Below, in pieces: positions 44,062 through 52,019 of a stretch of 64,000 nucleotides of DNA. The notes under the pieces were generated by a model that had not been told where the DNA came from, made no database searches, and saw nothing but the letters and a program-made list of their open reading frames with translations. Within the stretch, counting starts at the first letter, position 1, and each line of letters opens with the position of its first letter. The stretch lies in the NCBI GenBank assembly GCA_019636285.1, contig JAHBXV010000003.1:174562-238561 (forward strand). Reading direction: 5' to 3'. A program made the position numbers and the translations under genes. Source of the DNA: Planctomycetaceae bacterium (GTDB lineage Bacteria > Planctomycetota > Planctomycetia > Planctomycetales > Planctomycetaceae).

Positions 44062-45087
44062 ATGGGGAAGTCTTTTCAGCCAACGGCTACGCTTGAGACG
44101 TTGCGCGCACGGGCCCGATTGATCGACGAAGTCCGCCTCTTCTTCCGGGAACGCGGCTATTGGGAAGTCGACACCCCGCTGCTGGCGCGGGAGTGCGTCG
44201 TCGATGCCTGGATCGAGCCCTTCGCGACGCGGTGGTCCACGAACGCCGCCGCCTGGGAAAAGCCCGCGTCCGGCGATCTGGCCGTTTTGCAGACCTCGCC
44301 CGAATGGGGCATGAAGCGACTGCTGGCTGCCGGTTCGGGGTCGATTTTCCAGCTCTGCAAGTCCTTCCGCAACGGCGAACTCGGCGACCACCACAATCCC
44401 GAGTTCCTCATGCTCGAATGGTACGCGGTCGATCACAGCCTGGCCGACGAACTGGAAACGACCGAGGCCCTCGTCCGACGACTGGCTGCGCAAGTCCCTC
44501 ATCCCCCCGAGTGGTCAGCCACCCCGTTCGAGCGACTCCCCTACGACGAGGCTTTCGAGCGCTTTCTCGGCTGTCGCGTTCTCACAATGACGGCCGCTGA
44601 ACTCGCAAACCTCGCCCAAGAGGTCGGCTGCCATCCGCCGGAATCATTGGCAACTGGTGGAACGGACGATTGGCTCAACTACCTGCTGGCGGAACGCATC
44701 GAGCCGCATCTGGGAAAAGGCCATCCCACTTTTCTGCTGGACTACCCCGCCACACAAGCCGCTCTCGCTAAAACGCGCTGGGACGACCGAGCCGGCGCCC
44801 GCGTAGCCGATCGCTTCGAGCTGTACGTCGACGGAGTCGAACTCTGCAACGGCTACGACGAACTCGCCGACGCCGACGAACTCGAACGCCGCCACATCGA
44901 ACTCTCAACCCTCCGCCACGAAAACGGCCTGCGACCACTCCCAGCCCCCCAACAACTCTGGGAAGCCGTCCGCGCCGGATTGCCGCAGTGTACCGGCGTG
45001 GCAGTCGGCTTCGACCGCCTCTGCCAGGTTCTCCTGCGGTGTCCCCAGCTCAAGGACGTCGTGGCGTTTGGGTGGGAGGCGTGTTAA
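44062..45087 (+). CDS. epmA: EF-P lysine aminoacylase EpmA (GenX)
   Basis: A 341-residue class II lysyl-tRNA-synthetase-like enzyme lacking the anticodon-binding domain, as in EpmA, which attaches (beta-)lysine to elongation factor P. Class II motif 1 lies around VRLFFRERGYWEVDTPLLA. Motif 2 is FQLCKSFRNGELGDHHNPEF with LMLEWY following, and motif 3 is GVAVGFDRLCQVLLR. The length is right for EpmA, slightly above the 325 residues of the E. coli protein. No epmB or efp gene is present in the window. ATG 44062 is used. Confidence 0.93.
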   Translation: MGKSFQPTATLETLRARARLIDEVRLFFRERGYWEVDTPLLARECVVDAWIEPFATRWSTNAAAWEKPASGDLAVLQTSPEWGMKRLLAAGSGSIFQLCKSFRNGELGDHHNPEFLMLEWYAVDHSLADELETTEALVRRLAAQVPHPPEWSATPFERLPYDEAFERFLGCRVLTMTAAELANLAQEVGCHPPESLATGGTDDWLNYLLAERIEPHLGKGHPTFLLDYPATQAALAKTRWDDRAGARVADRFELYVDGVELCNGYDELADADELERRHIELSTLRHENGLRPLPAPQQLWEAVRAGLPQCTGVAVGFDRLCQVLLRCPQLKDVVAFGWEAC

Positions 45088-45224
45088 GTCCGGAGCGATT
45101 GTAATCTAATATAGAGGCTCGCTATTTGTCAGCAATACGACAGCAAGAAGCGGGACTGGCAGAATGGCTACATGAAGCAGTTCGGAGCCATACATTCAGT
45201 TACATCACGACGCGGCCCGCAGTT

Positions 45225-45247
45225 CCAAGGCCAAAGCTTTGCCTTGG
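45225..45247. other. Hairpin between converging genes
   Basis: CCAAGGC (45225-45231) and GCCTTGG (45241-45247) form a perfect seven-base stem around a loop containing AAAGCTTT. It lies between the stops of epmA and the hypothetical gene at 45276-45884. There is no clear U-tract on either side, so terminator function is only possible. The rest of the 188-base spacer shows nothing recognisable. Confidence 0.4.
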
Positions 45248-45275
45248 GGCAATGTTCGGCGAAGTCCGTCCGGGG

Positions 45276-45884
45276 TCAAAAGGTCGTCCGCCAGATATAG
45301 GCCCGCCGAGTATCTCTATCATAGACGACGTTGAATCCAGCATCCAGATTCACTTCGTCACGCTCGATGTACTCGTAGCCGTTCTTAATCTCGATGTGGC
45401 CTGTGTCGTCGCCACCAAGTCGCAACGGCGATATCCATACTGAATCATTACCTGTTTCGCCGGCAGAGGGCTCGGCCCCATGAAAACCCCTCTCGTCGGC
45501 TTGGAATTTACGAGTTTTCCACCCCTTTGACTTGAGCCAGCTAAGGAAGTCTTCTTCGGCAATCGTGAAATTTGCCGCGTCAATTGTTCCACTGAAGTAC
45601 GCGTGACGAAAATCGACAGCCGTTGCCGTGGATGGCACATCAAAGGTCAGGAGTGCATTGTTGGCGACTTGCGGCGTGGCGTTAGTGCCAGTCTTCGTCA
45701 CGGCGTTCGTAAGACCTCCGAAGAACCCAACCGTAGCAAACGGAAAAAGCATTAGCGGAATCGCGCAGCCGAGTCGAGATAACCACACCAACGGAAACTT
45801 ACGACGGAAAATGCGGAACAAAAGCCACACCGCACCGCACGCGAGAAACGCAAGAAATGGTGCGATGAAGACGATGCCGCTCAT
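45276..45884 (-). CDS. Hypothetical membrane-anchored protein
   Basis: A 202-residue protein I do not recognise. Two hydrophobic helices lie at the N-terminus (about 4-24 and 36-60). A soluble, probably extracytoplasmic domain of about 140 residues follows, beginning LLTFDVPSTATAVDFRHAYF and containing FLSWLKSKGWKTRKF. Its composition is less G+C-rich than the flanking genes. It is the last of four unrelated minus-strand genes of the accessory block and has the 138-base structured repeat 74 bases upstream of its ATG. Confidence 0.72.
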   Translation of the reverse strand: MSGIVFIAPFLAFLACGAVWLLFRIFRRKFPLVWLSRLGCAIPLMLFPFATVGFFGGLTNAVTKTGTNATPQVANNALLTFDVPSTATAVDFRHAYFSGTIDAANFTIAEEDFLSWLKSKGWKTRKFQADERGFHGAEPSAGETGNDSVWISPLRLGGDDTGHIEIKNGYEYIERDEVNLDAGFNVVYDRDTRRAYIWRTTF

Positions 45885-45957
45885 GGCTTCCTATCCTGCT
45901 TCGACACAGCCCCGGAACTAACAGATAGCCAGAATACCTCTCTGTCCGTTTCCCGCA

Positions 45958-46095
45958 GGGCGCCCCAGTTTTGCATGTCCTCACTCTACCTGGGGAATGC
46001 CACAGGAAGCAGAGAACACTTTGACCTGACTTGCCAAAAACTCTCGCAGGCCTTCGGCCCACCGGCAGGGCGAGCACGCCCAACCTGTGCCACCC
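45958..46095. repeat. Structured 138-base repeat, copy A
   Basis: The ends are imperfect inverted repeats (GGGCGCCCCAGTTTTGCA at 45958-45975; complement at 46078-46095). Internally CTCGC and GCGAG pair around a GGCC-GAA-GGCC hairpin. It aligns along its whole length with 48240-48378, differing at many positions while keeping the paired arms. It lies between the end of the 46130 gene and the start of the 45276-45884 gene. A short open frame across it is better explained by the repeat itself. Confidence 0.7.
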
Positions 46096-46129
46096 AGCGA
46101 TCTAGTGACTGAGTACTTTCTTCGTACGC

Positions 46130-46921
46130 TCAATGAAGCTCCAGTTCGACGACCAAATAATTGCCTTTGTTCTGACTCGCGAACTCCGCAGTCGTCATCG
46201 CGGCACTGACGTTAAACCCTCTGTCACCTTCGACGTAGACAATCCGTTTTGTGCCTGATGTAAATCTACCAGGCAAGAATGTGGTCGCAGTTGCGACAAC
46301 GTCATGCGTCCTACCCCCGCCTCGACCGCCGCCTCGCGATTGTCCGGCACTACCAAGCTGAGTGACTCGCCCTTTGGGAGTGTTGCGATCTCCTAATGCC
46401 AATGTAATCTCCATATCGACCCAGTGGGGCGCGCCGATTTGGTTCGGGCTTCGACCGACCGTGAATGCATTGATTTCCTGAACGTCACCACCCTTGATGT
46501 GGTACAGCGACGCAGACAGCCAGGTGCTCAGTGTAAACGTCCCGGTTGCGACGGCGATGTTTCTGAATGAGACAACGACATCTTCTTCGTACGAATCAAT
46601 GCCGAAGTATCGTTCGTAGATGCGGTCGGTTGCCGTGGAGGCGCGAACATCGACAATCTCTCGAAGAAGCCAACCGCTGACAAGCACTGTGAAAAAAGCG
46701 GCGGCAAGGCCAATCGCGGGCTTCTTCGCGAGAACGAATGCTACAGTCGCAACTATTCCAACTGAGAGTGCGATAATTACTGGCCAAGGTGGGATAAATC
46801 CGGCGCAGGCAACGATCATCAGACCACCGACTGCGGCCAGGACGATCCGGCAGGTCGTTCGAAACAAGTCCCGAGTTGGCACCGGGGGAGAATGTGCGGC
46901 GGCATCTTCAGCTGAGGTCAT
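46130..46921 (-). CDS. Hypothetical membrane protein
   Basis: A 263-residue protein of unknown family. A polar N-terminal stretch is followed by three hydrophobic helices (about residues 25-47, 50-66 and 70-92) and a soluble domain of about 170 residues. That domain is beta-rich (VVVSFRNIAVATGTFTLSTW, WVDMEITLALGDRNTPKG) and includes a glycine/arginine-rich loop SRGGGRGGGR. The end NYLVVELELH is a strand. It lies in the accessory block, with an imperfect inverted repeat before its start and repeat copy A after its stop. Confidence 0.7.
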   Translation of the reverse strand: MTSAEDAAAHSPPVPTRDLFRTTCRIVLAAVGGLMIVACAGFIPPWPVIIALSVGIVATVAFVLAKKPAIGLAAAFFTVLVSGWLLREIVDVRASTATDRIYERYFGIDSYEEDVVVSFRNIAVATGTFTLSTWLSASLYHIKGGDVQEINAFTVGRSPNQIGAPHWVDMEITLALGDRNTPKGRVTQLGSAGQSRGGGRGGGRTHDVVATATTFLPGRFTSGTKRIVYVEGDRGFNVSAAMTTAEFASQNKGNYLVVELELH

Positions 46922-46943
46922 TCTTGTTGCCCAAAGACTGGTA

Positions 46944-47012
46944 CGAGCCGGACAGCCACCATCAACTGTGATCTCAGAACCCTCGTCATCGGCGGCTACC
47001 GTTCACCGCTCG
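46944..47012. repeat. Imperfect inverted repeat between accessory genes
   Basis: Arms CGAGCCGGACAGCCACCATC (46944-46963) and the imperfect complement at 46987-47012 enclose a loop of about 23 bases containing GTGATCTCAGAACC. It occupies most of the 113-base spacer between the genes at 46130 and 47035. It is not the same sequence as repeat copies A and B but has the same position and general hairpin form. Confidence 0.5.
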
Positions 47013-47034
47013 GTTATCTCGCACTTCGTATCCC

Positions 47035-48141
47035 TTACTTTCGATCGGGAACGTCCACGCCCGCCCGTCGCAATGCATCGAGCAATTCCTTCTCGGTCGC
47101 CTTGCGCGCCAGACCGGACATTGCCGACTTTATCTCCCCCTTCTGCGACCATGCGATCGCGTCAACGAACCCGTCCACCGCCAGACCGTTCCGCACGCAG
47201 TCGTCGAAAAAGTTGTCAGAGACTTGTAGGCTTTTGATGCGATCCAGGATTATTGGCACTGCAATGTCCGGATAGTAATAGAGCAGCCGCTTTGTTGATT
47301 CGATTTGGAAATCATTGCCAATGTCCCAGTCATCGAGCGAATTCATCTGCAGCAAACCGCGAGTGGAAAAATCCAGGACCAGCGATTCGAGAACTTTCTG
47401 CCGAGGATTTTTCGACGCCCAGACGGCGCGAATTCGTTTCCGAACTCGTGTTCGATGAACCGGACTGCAAACAAGAATGCCCAGCGACTTGACATGAGGT
47501 CCAGTCAGGCACTCGTACCGCCGCCCCACGATTTGACCGATGACGACCAGACAAACGTCACCAATCTTGATTCGGTAGGACTCCATTTCCGGCGACACTG
47601 CAAAGCAGTCGTTTCGACGAATCGACTCCGAGTATGGAGATCGGTTCAAGTTGAGAGTGAATCGCTCGGTTGGGTTTGCCGGGTTTCCATGCAGGATCTC
47701 GTCGAATGCCATCCCGCCGGGGATCGCGCCGCGAGTTGCGACGGCCTGAATCACAATGTCGGTAGGCGTATCGTCATCAAGCGAAGACAAAAGGTGCGGA
47801 AGAGCTTCCGGCCCGATTTCAACCAGTTTGCGAATCGGGTCGGAGACGTTAACCGGTTTGCCGGTCCAGTGACCGAAAGTTCCAAACTCGCCAACCGGCA
47901 CGAACCTCGAACCGTGGATCGAGGAATTCAACCATAGGTCGCCTTCACCGACTCCGGAAAGATCGTCAATCAGTCGTTCAATCTCCTGGACACGATCCTT
48001 TGAAAGCGGTGTTGCTTCTAATTTGGGGACGGCAGGTGGCTGAACCAGCGTCACGAAAGGCAGTGGGACTTCACGATCGTCATCCTGCGCGACTGCGAAG
48101 GCTGGCAACAGGATAAGCGGCAATGTGAGCACGTATCGCAT
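47035..48141 (-). CDS. Hypothetical exported protein
   Basis: A 368-residue protein with a clear signal peptide (MRYVLTLPLILLPAFAVAQ). A proline-rich linker is followed by helical segments of HEAT-like character (VSDPIRKLVEIGPEALPHLLSSLDD) and a region with YRIKIGDVCLVVIGQIVGRRYE, a pattern I have seen in planctomycete hypothetical proteins of the Gemmata/Zavarzinella kind. No catalytic motif is visible. It lies in the accessory block, with repeat copy B about 100 bases upstream of its ATG. Confidence 0.75.
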   Translation of the reverse strand: MRYVLTLPLILLPAFAVAQDDDREVPLPFVTLVQPPAVPKLEATPLSKDRVQEIERLIDDLSGVGEGDLWLNSSIHGSRFVPVGEFGTFGHWTGKPVNVSDPIRKLVEIGPEALPHLLSSLDDDTPTDIVIQAVATRGAIPGGMAFDEILHGNPANPTERFTLNLNRSPYSESIRRNDCFAVSPEMESYRIKIGDVCLVVIGQIVGRRYECLTGPHVKSLGILVCSPVHRTRVRKRIRAVWASKNPRQKVLESLVLDFSTRGLLQMNSLDDWDIGNDFQIESTKRLLYYYPDIAVPIILDRIKSLQVSDNFFDDCVRNGLAVDGFVDAIAWSQKGEIKSAMSGLARKATEKELLDALRRAGVDVPDRK

Positions 48142-48239
48142 AGCGCTATAGCCAATGGAGAGATAGAACTATGTTTCTACCTCTCTCGGACCGACATTCT
48201 CGATCACATTCCAAACATCTGCCTGTCCAGCCATTTGGA

Positions 48240-48378
48240 GGCGGCCCAGGTTGGATATCTTCATTCTACCTGGGTGACATTGCCACGAGAGGCAGCGGAA
48301 AGTTCGACCCCATTTGCTGAAATGCCTCGCGAGCCTTCGGCCCACAGATAGGGCGAGGACGTCCAAACCGTGCCGCCC
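48240..48378. repeat. Structured 139-base repeat, copy B
   Basis: The terminal inverted repeats are GGCGGCCCAGGTTGGATA (48240-48257) and an imperfect complement at 48361-48378. An internal CCTCGC/GCGAGG pair encloses a GGCC-GAA-GGC hairpin. It aligns throughout with 45958-46095. It is situated between the end of the 87-residue protein gene and the start of the 47035-48141 gene, in the same relative place as copy A. Confidence 0.7.
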
Positions 48379-48417
48379 AGAGAGCGGCCAACCCGCTTAC
48401 TGTCGCGTGTGAGACAA

Positions 48418-48681
48418 TCAGGCCGCATCCGATTGCGGATCATTCGGAATTCGGACGGTCGTAGGACGTTTCGTTTCTTTATTGTCAAAAGGAGCCGCAA
48501 GGTAGGCAATGAGCCAACCAAGAGCAGTGCCGGCGAGCGGCAGGACAATGAATGCTGTTCGCTCGAAGTCGGGCCGCTGTGACGAAGGCGTCGGAGCGAA
48601 CAGAGCGATGCCAAATGCGGCGAGCAGACCAAGAGCGGCGAATGCAAGCGCAGAGACTGTCGTTGAAAGACTGGGTTTCAT
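48418..48681 (-). CDS. Small two-helix membrane protein
   Basis: An 87-residue protein with two hydrophobic helices (about 7-30 and 43-64) joined by a short polar loop, and a charged C-terminal tail (NKETKRPTTVRIPND). No family is recognised. ATG 48681 is the only good start. It is the first of the four minus-strand genes of the accessory block and is followed by repeat copy B. The 636 bases upstream (48682-49317) hold no gene I can support, only two hairpins near the next plus-strand gene. Confidence 0.65.
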   Translation of the reverse strand: MKPSLSTTVSALAFAALGLLAAFGIALFAPTPSSQRPDFERTAFIVLPLAGTALGWLIAYLAAPFDNKETKRPTTVRIPNDPQSDAA

Positions 48682-49227
48682 TATGACGTCCCCTGAGGCG
48701 CTGGGATTGATGACGGAGAACTAAGCGATCGACAGAACTGCCTTTCCGCCCACATCAAAGTGTAACTCCGTCTACCACACCCAAGAATTCTGCCGATCCA
48801 GGGTTTCCGAAGTCAATCGCAAGGAAGCGATCCCAAAGGATGTTTGCACGAAGACCAAACAAGCTCCGATCGCGGACCCCCAATCATCGGTTGCTGTCTT
48901 GGGCGGGATGGGTCAACGCCTCGCCCCCAAAGTGCCCACCACATCAGCAGTGAACACAAGGCCACGCACCAAAGCCGCAACGACTCACGTCGACATCGTC
49001 ACGACCGCCCGACTCCCCCCGCCCGCTGAATCTCGCACGATCGGCATCGTGAGGCCCACCCACGCCCGGAAGTAACCGCTTTCCCCGCGTCCGCTTGCCG
49101 CGAGTTCGCGCGATTTCTACAGTGGCGGCAACACCGAATCCGGCCGGGGGGATCGAATTCTGGCGAATTTTTGGGGGCCCGCCAGCAGTTTGGCGAGTTC
49201 CAGCGTAGCACCCGGTGCGACGGTAGC

Positions 49228-49291
49228 GCTCGTTCCCCCGGAACGAGCCGCGAATGTCAGTCCTGATTCACGGGGTTTCCCGTCTTTTTTT
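49228..49291 (+). terminator. Two hairpins, the second terminator-like, before the ABC ATPase gene
   Basis: GCTCGTTCC-CCC-GGAACGAGC (49228-49248) is a perfect nine-base stem. ACGGG-GTTT-CCCGT (49270-49283) follows and is followed by seven T residues (49285-49291), a small intrinsic-terminator shape only 26 bases before the ATG at 49318. This could be the end of an upstream transcript or a leader attenuator. Confidence 0.45.
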
Positions 49292-49317
49292 AATTCGTAG
49301 TCGTTCGGACTTCCCGC

Positions 49318-50238
49318 ATGAGCACCTCCGGTTCCGCCGCTGAACCCGTGATCGAAATCCGCAACCTGACAAAGGTCTATCGCGACTTTTGGGGGCGCCG
49401 CAAAGTGCGGGCCGTTAACTCGCTCTCCCTCGACGTCAAGAAGGGCGAAGTCTTCGGGCTCCTGGGTCCGAACGGTTCCGGCAAGACGACGACCATCAAA
49501 ATGCTGCTCGGCCTCTTGTTTCCCACCGAAGGGGAAATCAGCATTCTCGGCCGCCCGGCCACCGATGTCGCCAAGAACGAGCGAATCGGCTATCTCCCGG
49601 AAGAGTCGTACCTGTACCGGTTCCTGACCGCCGAGGAAACGCTCGACTTCTACGGCCGCCTCTTCGACATGCCCGCCAGCGTTCGCAAGGAGCGGACCGA
49701 AAAGCTCCTCTCGCTGGTGAAAATCACGCATGCCCGCAAGCGGCAGCTCAAGGAATACTCGAAGGGGATGACCCGCCGTATCGGCCTGGCGCAGGCCCTC
49801 ATCAACGATCCCGACCTGGTGCTGCTCGACGAACCGACAAGCGGCCTCGACCCGCTCGGAAACCGCGACATGAAAGACCTGATCCTGCAATTGAAGGAGC
49901 AGGGGAAGACGGTCCTCATGTGCAGCCACCTCCTGGCCGACGTCCAGGACGTCTGCGACCGCATCGCGATTCTTTATGGCGGCGAACTGAAGGTTCTGGG
50001 ACGGGTCGACGAACTGCTCAAATCGCGAGACGAAACCCAGATTCTCACCTCCAAGCTCAGCGATGACGCGATCAACGAAGTGCGGGCCGTTCTGCAGAAG
50101 CACGGTGCGAGCCTCAACCAGATCGACCATCCGACGTCCAATCTCGAAGACCTGTTCCTCAAGACCGTTCAAGAAAGCGTCGAACGTCCCGGTCACCGTG
50201 TGATTATGGACGACACGACACGTTCGAGGGGCGCATGA
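49318..50238 (+). CDS. ABC-2 type transporter ATP-binding protein
   Basis: A 306-residue ABC ATPase. Walker [10 protein letters not shown] is at residues 50-58, the signature [15 protein letters not shown] at about 155, Walker [14 protein letters not shown] after it and the switch histidine in LMCSHLL. A C-terminal extension of about 80 residues (ending with DDTTRSRGA) resembles those of multidrug/exopolymer type ABC-2 ATPases (CcmA/NatA group). ATG 49318 has no obvious Shine-Dalgarno sequence. It is followed at 152 bases by the permease and then a third gene, forming an exporter operon. Confidence 0.93.
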   Translation: MSTSGSAAEPVIEIRNLTKVYRDFWGRRKVRAVNSLSLDVKKGEVFGLLGPNGSGKTTTIKMLLGLLFPTEGEISILGRPATDVAKNERIGYLPEESYLYRFLTAEETLDFYGRLFDMPASVRKERTEKLLSLVKITHARKRQLKEYSKGMTRRIGLAQALINDPDLVLLDEPTSGLDPLGNRDMKDLILQLKEQGKTVLMCSHLLADVQDVCDRIAILYGGELKVLGRVDELLKSRDETQILTSKLSDDAINEVRAVLQKHGASLNQIDHPTSNLEDLFLKTVQESVERPGHRVIMDDTTRSRGA

Positions 50239-50390
50239 CTTCGCGAACCGTCGCGCGGGACGAAGCCAGCCGCTGGCTTTTCTCGCTCGAGCCAAGAACT
50301 TCCATCGCGCCGAGCCGCCGAGTGACCTCGCGACGGCGAACCTCGAATTGATCCTGCCTCAGCAGACTTCGTGCAGGTGAGTTGCCGAAC

Positions 50391-52019
50391 ATGGATTTTG
50401 AACCAACACCGTATAACATCCCGCTGGGATTCCTCTACTGGCTGATCGTCACCGGTTTTGGAACGATTGTCGTCCTGGTCGTCACCCTGCTGGCACTGCT
50501 CATCACACGGGGGACCAAGGGCTTTGGCGATTTCCTGAATCTGCTCAGTTCCGCGGCCCTCGACATCGTCCAGATTTCGCCGCGGCGCGTCGGTGCGATC
50601 ACGCGGCTGACGTTTCTGGAGGCGATTCGCCGTCGGGCGCTCCTGGTCTTCGTGGTGTTCGCCATCCTGTTCATGTTCGCGGGGTGGTTCCTTTCCGGCG
50701 GCACGCTGGTTCCCGATTTCCAGGTGAAGCTCTACGTCTCGTTCGTGCTGCGGGCAATCGCCTGGCTGGTGCTGCCGGTGGCGCTACTGCTGTCGTGCTG
50801 GGGAATTCCCGAAGACATCAAGCAGCGGTCGCTGCACACGGTGGTCACGAAACCCGTGCGCCGCCTGGAAGTGGTCCTCGGCCGCATGCTCGGTTTCGGA
50901 CTCATCAACACGCTTGTGCTCTTGGTGATGGCTGTCGCCGGATATGTCTGGCTGCAACAGCAGATCGACGAGAAGGCACGGCCCGAACTGACCTGCCGCC
51001 GTCCCGTCTTCGGGCAATTGACGTTCCTCGACCGTGAAGGAAAACCGGCCGCCACCGGGATCAACGTCGGCGATATCTGGGAATATCGCAGCTACATCGA
51101 AGGGGCGACCCGCGCTCGCGCCATCTGGAAGTTCGCCGGAATCGACGAATCGGCCCTCAACAAAGACGGCGAGCTGATCCTGGAAAACCGGTTCAGCGCG
51201 TTCCGCAGCCACAAAGGCCAGATGGGACGTTCGCTGCTGTATCAGCTCGTGTTCGTCAATCCCGAGACCGGGCTGCGCGTGGGAACCCAACTGCGCCAGG
51301 TCGCCGAGTTTCGTGGCCGCACCGACGCGATTCCGCGAACGCTTCCCAAGGCGGGTGAAGCCATTGGCGGAAAGATCACGGAAGAAGCCGGGGAAACCGT
51401 CGACCTGATTAACGACCTGGTTTCACCCAGCGGCGAACTGGTCGTGGAAGCCGTCTGCATCGACCCCGGTCAGTACATGGGGATGGCCCGTCCCGACCTG
51501 TTTATCCGCACGCCGGATGGCAGCTTCCTCGCCGGGTATGCCAAGAGCATTCTCGGCTTGGCCATGATGGTTCTCCTGATCGTCTTCCTGGGTGTCGCCG
51601 CAAGTACCTTCCTGAAGGGCCCCGTCGCGACGCTGCTGACGTTCTGCCTGGTCCTGGTGGGCATGACGGCCCGCGAATTCATGATGACGATCGTCAGCGG
51701 ACGGTTCGAGGGGGGCGGCCCGATCGAGTCGGTCTATCGGATTGTGCTCCACATGAATCCGACGCAGGAACTGCCGACCGGGATCGCCTTCCAGTCGATG
51801 CACCTCATGGATTTAGCAATCCGCCAATTCGTGTGGCTGATCTTCCAGATCATCCCGAACTTTGATTACTTCAACATGGCTCCGTATCTGGCGAACGGGT
51901 TCGATGTTTCGTTCAATGCCTCGGTTCTGCCGAGCATCGCCGTCACCCTCGCCTTCTTCCTCCCCTGTCTTCTTCTAGGCTATTTCTGCCTGCGAGTTCG
52001 CGAACTGGAGGCCAAATGA
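50391..52019 (+). CDS. ABC-2 type transporter permease with large insert
   Basis: About 542 residues; ATG 50391 is favoured over an in-frame TTG at 50382. Hydrophobic helices lie near 15-40, 88-106, 120-142 and 172-190. A soluble insertion of about 180 residues follows (around 200-370, with RPVFGQLTFLDREGKPAATG), then further helices from about 380 to the end. The second block begins GYAKSILGLAMMVLLIVFLG. The insert is presumably on the outside. It partners the ATPase upstream and its stop overlaps the next ATG (52016-52019). Confidence 0.9.
   Translation: MDFEPTPYNIPLGFLYWLIVTGFGTIVVLVVTLLALLITRGTKGFGDFLNLLSSAALDIVQISPRRVGAITRLTFLEAIRRRALLVFVVFAILFMFAGWFLSGGTLVPDFQVKLYVSFVLRAIAWLVLPVALLLSCWGIPEDIKQRSLHTVVTKPVRRLEVVLGRMLGFGLINTLVLLVMAVAGYVWLQQQIDEKARPELTCRRPVFGQLTFLDREGKPAATGINVGDIWEYRSYIEGATRARAIWKFAGIDESALNKDGELILENRFSAFRSHKGQMGRSLLYQLVFVNPETGLRVGTQLRQVAEFRGRTDAIPRTLPKAGEAIGGKITEEAGETVDLINDLVSPSGELVVEAVCIDPGQYMGMARPDLFIRTPDGSFLAGYAKSILGLAMMVLLIVFLGVAASTFLKGPVATLLTFCLVLVGMTAREFMMTIVSGRFEGGGPIESVYRIVLHMNPTQELPTGIAFQSMHLMDLAIRQFVWLIFQIIPNFDYFNMAPYLANGFDVSFNASVLPSIAVTLAFFLPCLLLGYFCLRVRELEAK

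Noticed and set aside
45799..46083. Short minus-strand open frames within the two structured repeats (also 48169-48366) with similar peptides
   Set aside because: The peptide similarity follows from the shared nucleotide repeat; there is no ribosome site, and the frames run into neighbouring features. A repeat element explains them better.
45088..49227. Definite integron call
   Set aside because: No integrase gene and no reliable pair of GTTRRRY/RYYYAAC core sites in all the repeats; kept only as a hypothesis.
49117..50295. 392-residue open frame on the minus strand
   Set aside because: It lies across the ABC ATPase gene, which has all Walker and signature motifs; the reverse frame is a G+C-driven shadow without a recognisable domain.
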